Assembly (NCBI GenBank): GCA_000226015.1
Contig: JH153473.1
Coordinates: 184,664 to 248,663 of the forward strand
Direction of reading: 5' to 3'
From: Mnemiopsis leidyi
Lineage: Eukaryota > Ctenophora > Tentaculata > Lobata > Bolinopsidae
DNA length: 64,000 nt
Position numbers and translations under genes: made by a program. A model generated the notes under the pieces. It did not search any database, was not told the DNA's origin, and saw nothing but the letters and a program-made list of their open reading frames with translations. Positions within the stretch are counted from its first letter, which is position 1. The number at the start of each line of letters is the position of its first letter. Positions 60,199 to 64,000 of this stretch are shown here, one piece after another.

Positions 60199-60474
60199 CA
60201 TTTTTTTAGGATTTTAGAGTTTTTAAGTTTTTCACCCAGACTAATTTGCTATATTTTTAATAGGTACTGATGAGGTACTGATGATGTCAATTACGTTAAA
60301 GTGGAAAGTACTCTACCTCCTAATGTTGATGATATAATTTGAATTTCCTTACAATCCATCGCTTGTCTGACTGTTTTGGGAAATATTTTCATTCAGTTAC
60401 GAAAAACAAACAAAAAGGGCTACATCCGTCTGACAATATTAGAAATCACAAAGCTCATCTGTTTCCTGTTGGTG
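60199..60474. other. No gene seen
   Basis: AT-rich spacer. Confidence 0.35.
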
Positions 60475-60845
60475 ACATTGGCCATTGTTGGTACTATTGT
60501 TGCCATCGGTACCATTTTCGCCATTGTCGGTATCATTGTTGCCATTAGTACCATTGACACCATTGGTACCATTGTCGCCATTGTTGATTGTAATTCCAAA
60601 TGATCCATTTACTCTGAGTGGTGACCGTGAAAAGGGTATCGCCATCAAGTCGTTCCAATGGATCCATTATCCATTATAAATGATTCAATGGTCGCCAATG
60701 ACAGTAGCCATTGTCGTCAATGGATCACTAATTTTGGCGCCAATGGCAATGGGGACCACCATTGGCACCACTGACTTCATCGCCATTGGCGCCATTGGAA
60801 CATCAATTTGTTCCATCAATGGATCCTTTGGTGCCAATTGCCCCA
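60475..60845. repeat. CCATTG-rich minisatellite in two blocks
   Basis: 60475-60592 is an irregular array of 9-bp words such as ACCATTGTC and GCCATTGTT. 60650-60845 has the same word in both orientations (CCATTG and CAATGG) with GGCGCC and GGATCC palindromes. The Asn/Gly-rich minus-strand frame over the first block is a by-product. Confidence 0.85.
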
Positions 60846-61147
60846 CTCACCAAAATATATTACCCTTTTACCCTCACAGAGAATAAAAAGATCTCATAGC
60901 AACATATTTTTTACTCTGCATATGTAGTGTACATTGTTACACCGGTTGAAGTGTCGGGCGTCTTGTAGATTGCCTGGTCCTGAAGCTTGTCTCTTTTTTA
61001 TCAAATGTCTTGGGCACTCCTCCTAACAAATATCCAATGAAGTATTTTAGTTATCATGATTACATTTTACATTCGTTTTGATATTGTGGATCCTAAAAAT
61101 AAGTTACCTTACTATGATACCCAATATAAACTGTTAGTTATGATAAC

Positions 61148-62459
61148 ATGAGTAAAATAGAGAGTTATGCAAGTCCCGAAGTTAGGGATACCAGGACATC
61201 CTACATCCAGGAACGTGGTCTCGTCCCAGACTATGGGGATTACTCGGTCAGTCCCTTTTTTTCACTTTAACTTTCAACTAATATAGACAGCCTTATATTT
61301 TGTTTCTGACAGGTGTCCAATTGATTACGACTTTATCAGGCCTGGCAAAGGACACCTGGTATGAAATCCTCTGATTCAACAATAACCACTATGTCTGAGC
61401 GTCCAACTTCTCCTGAGACGGAAATCGTTCGTTTACAAATCAAGGTAAGTGCCTCTGTTAGCCTATGCTGAGGGGGGGGGGGTTGCAGGTGGTCACTTTA
61501 GCCTTCAGATTTCGACATACTTTTGTTGGCAATATCTTGAAATTCACCACTTTTCTTAAAATCATTTTCCTACGTTTTCTACAGTCTCGCACATTTGTTT
61601 GATTACTAAACTACTTGTTTAGGCAAGAAGAAAAACACTGCAGCAATATCAGAAAATGCAGACAAAATTAGTTACATGCAACCTGGAACTCATGGGAGGG
61701 ATACAAGAAAACGAAAACGACGTTCATGATAAAGTGACTGCCCTTCTCGAGCAATATGAAAAGTTCAGGGTAAGCTTTAGGGAGGAAACTTAGGTTTTCG
61801 TTAACATTGTCTAATACTGTTACTGATAAATCACAGATGAAAAAATTCGATTGTTCATTCCAAGGCACATGCCAATTTCGTTATCCGGATGCCTACACGA
61901 GTATCTATTATGGTTGCCAGGGAGCTATTGGAAACATCCGAAATGAGAGCGAGGAAAGTGTGCGCTGTGCACGTGTCCTCCTCGAGGAGACTAAGGAGAA
62001 GACGTCTGCTGATTTGGAGAGTTTGGAGAAGGAGTATGAGGATTTGGAGCGGAAAGTCCTGGAAAGAACCAATGAGTGTGAAGTTCTGGTAAAGTTTAAG
62101 GTTTGTATTGATAGTGGTTATCATTTTAACATTTTGTAGATGCTTAATTTTTGAAGTGATTTTACCTGTTATCGTTTTCTAGATGCTGAATGTTTGAAGT
62201 AATTTTACCCATTAACATTTTTTAGATGATGAATGTTTGTTGTTCATCTTGTTCATCTTGCCTGAAGTTTCAAGTATGATATGGGTAAAAATAGCGAATT
62301 TCAGGGAACAGATAAGGAATACCATCTGCGAGTTGCACGTGTGAATGAGTTGAGATTAGAGCTGGAAAATCTGACGACAGAACAGAAAACAGAACGAACA
62401 GAGTTATCTGAGTTGGTAGAGAGACATCACACCAACCTAAATCTGGGAACAGATAAGAG
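61148..62459 (+). CDS. Coiled-coil protein, 5' part, 5 exons seen
   Basis: Exons: 61148-61246, 61340-61444, 61623-61769, 61837-62100 (or ending 62088), 62305-62459. All are in phase, and the last ends at AAGAG|GTATGA with two bases over, so further exons should follow. The N-terminus (MSKIESYASPEVRDTRTSYI) is followed by charged helical stretches with heptad-like spacing: VRLQIKARRKTLQQYQKMQT, LEEDTKEK-like runs (LLEETKEKTSADLESLEKEY) and LRLELENLTTEQKTERTELS. No catalytic motif. The acceptor for exon 4 could also be at 61920 (GGTTGCCAG), which would skip a Cys-containing insert. Possibly cytoskeletal or ciliary by composition; not recognised. Confidence 0.65.
62126..62245 (+). repeat. 43-bp intronic tandem repeat repeating a 3' splice-like site
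   Basis: About 2.7 units. TTTTGTAGATG, TTTTCTAGATG and TTTTTTAGATG recur at exactly 43-bp spacing (AG at 62138, 62181, 62224). Each looks like a polypyrimidine-AG acceptor. The real acceptor for the next exon is 62304. Confidence 0.85.
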
Positions 62460-63223
62460 GTATGAGCCATGCTACGAGTCAAATTGTGTAGATTTTGTAA
62501 TTCCCGTTAACACTTCTAGTTTGTTCTGATCGCAGTCCATCACTGATCATCTACGTGACCTATTACTATGATTTAAAGTTTTGAGGTTAGCCGCTCTACA
62601 GTAGACAGTTTATTCATTATTGACAAAGAGAAGTGTCTTGAAAGTGACTTGTCACTTAAGGTATTGTCACGTGACCTCTATAATCCTTCAATGTTGTTTA
62701 TCCACACTGCGTTTGTACGTCCCTAGTCTAAACCATGCCTAGCTATTCTTACTTTACTCATTAGTATTACAATTAAAGTAGACTCTGAGGAAATAGCTAT
62801 GGTATTTTAACTTAGTTGAAGTTTTGGTAGAAATTTTAAACTAAACGTATTACAAATGACATATCGAATGAAATCAACTTTTGCAGAAGTTTCGCTTCTA
62901 GAATACACAGTCACCAATCACCATGCTTCTATTTAGTTTTCAGCCTTAAATTTTATTTTCGCTATCTGTGGGCCATGATCGCAGGTGTTTGAAAAATAAA
63001 AAGTATGAAGAAGTCAAATGAACGGGAAACCGTGAAAAAATGAATAGCATGGTAAACCTACCTTAACCGTCGATGTCCGTACAAGGTCCTTTGGCTTCCG
63101 TATTTGACTGGTTACATTGTAAGTTGTAACCATATGGCTGTTAGACAACTAAAGTAAAACAAGTGTTCAATAAAAAGAAAGGCTTGAGGAGGGGTTGAGT
63201 GTGACAAATATTGGCAGTTTTAC
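62460..63223. other. No gene seen
   Basis: Presumed intron of the coiled-coil gene and/or downstream part of the minus-strand gene at 63224. No further exon of either could be supported. Confidence 0.35.
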
Positions 63224-63347
63224 CTTCACAACAAGGACGTTGGTTAGTCGACACAACTTGTCCGAACAGACACGTAGCTGTGTTTCCTCCCAGGTGTATT
63301 CTCCAGGACAGCTGAGTGTCAGAGTTGCATTGAAATGTGACAGTATC
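63224..63347 (-). CDS. Single exon of an extracellular, Ig-like protein
   Basis: Acceptor TCAATCTAG, then 41 codons plus one base, then donor GAAG|GTAAAA. The product DTVTFQCNSDTQLSWRI has the Cys-strand-Trp pattern of an immunoglobulin-type domain, followed by NTATCLFGQVV and NQRPCCE. Neighbouring exons were not found. It overlaps no plus-strand exon. Confidence 0.45.
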
Positions 63348-64000
63348 CTAGATTGAGCACAACGCTACTTCAAGTGCAAGCGCCGATGTTAGCTGGCTTT
63401 TTCCATGAAGATGGAAAAATTCCAGCATGCAGTTTTGACCAACCGATCCGGCCCTCTCTCTTCACTTCTGAAACATACAAACAATAAAAAACGAACACAC
63501 AACCATCTTCGATTAATAGTATAATGGCACCAGGATTTGCATATGGCTTGTTCGCTATCTTAAATTGTACTCGCAGTTGTGTTAGGACGACGAACCCCTC
63601 GAATTTTGTTCTTGGAAATTATCGCTAAAAAATGAGCCATGCTAAATATGATTCTTGTTTTCGTGGGTCGTTTTTCTTGGAATTTGCCGGTTTTCTCTAC
63701 TGTATCTACTCCAACTGTTTTTCTCATCATTCTTTAAAACGTTGAATAAAAAGCGGTTCATGGAAGGAAAACCAACGGTGTTTTATCATGCTTGTCTTGA
63801 AGAGTCAGACAAGCATGGCGAGACGTTTTGGAGCTGTTACGAGGTTATATTATAGAGTCACATTAGTCATATGATTATGTTATTCAAACACCGTCTAGCT
63901 AAACACTGGTAAGTTTGTCAATAAGAATTGGGCCTGGCTACCAGTCAGAAACAATTTTTCCATCTCTAATACTTTTGCCGAAGGCAAAAAAGTAAGTAGA
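63348..64000. other. Nothing supported to the window edge
   Basis: A 66-codon plus-strand frame at 63655 has no support from splice or family signals. Confidence 0.35.

Noticed and set aside
60439-60648. Gly/Asn-rich collagen-like minus-strand frame
   Set aside because: It follows from the 9-bp CCATTG repeats; the reading breaks outside the array and no splice or signal-peptide evidence supports it.

Overview
This is nuclear DNA from an invertebrate animal. The genes are split by GT-AG introns of about 50 bp to 8 kb, the sequence is AT-rich, and between the genes lie transposon debris and minisatellites. Gene content (a PX-SH3-RhoGAP protein, two H+/myo-inositol-type sugar transporters, mitochondrial ribosomal protein mL49, a rhodopsin-class GPCR and a SOUL/haem-binding-like secreted protein) fits any early-branching or lophotrochozoan metazoan. 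A cnidarian is a guess; nothing here fixes the phylum. All multi-exon models below were built by hand from splice signals, reading-frame phase and family similarity; each keeps frame from ATG to stop unless stated.

Layout. 1-15 kb is a repeat graveyard: a 355-bp pogo/Tigger-like MITE, a tandem segmental duplication, a Harbinger/ISL2EU-type transposase relic, a dead R2-like reverse transcriptase with several copies of its tail, a repeated 300-bp segment, and one concealed two-exon minus-strand gene of unknown function. 15.2-18.4 kb holds a nine-exon secreted protein with acidic 13-residue repeats and a C-terminal SOUL domain. 19.7-20.6 kb is a 969-bp PIF/Harbinger-like non-autonomous element.

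20.9-47.5 kb is one minus-strand gene of 22 coding exons (1164 aa), an ARHGAP32/33-type Rho GTPase-activating protein with PX, SH3 and RhoGAP domains. A two-exon GPCR gene lies antisense inside its penultimate intron region (22.9-24.1 kb). Its first intron contains a 44-bp minisatellite, each unit of which carries a CACGTG E-box and a CCAAT box. 47.5-48.0 kb is a short divergent promoter region shared with the next gene. 48.0-57.4 kb carries two tandem SLC2A13-like transporter genes on the plus strand with matching exon phases, separated by MRPL49 on the minus strand. 57.4-61.1 kb is repeat-rich (large hairpin element, CpG-dense sequence, CCATTG minisatellite). 61.1-62.5 kb starts a coiled-coil protein gene, and an Ig-like exon lies on the minus strand near 63.3 kb.

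The most unusual item is a tiny inverted-repeat element family (72, 78 and 107 bp) present three times, each copy between 8-9 bp direct repeats, with a related empty site visible in the same window.
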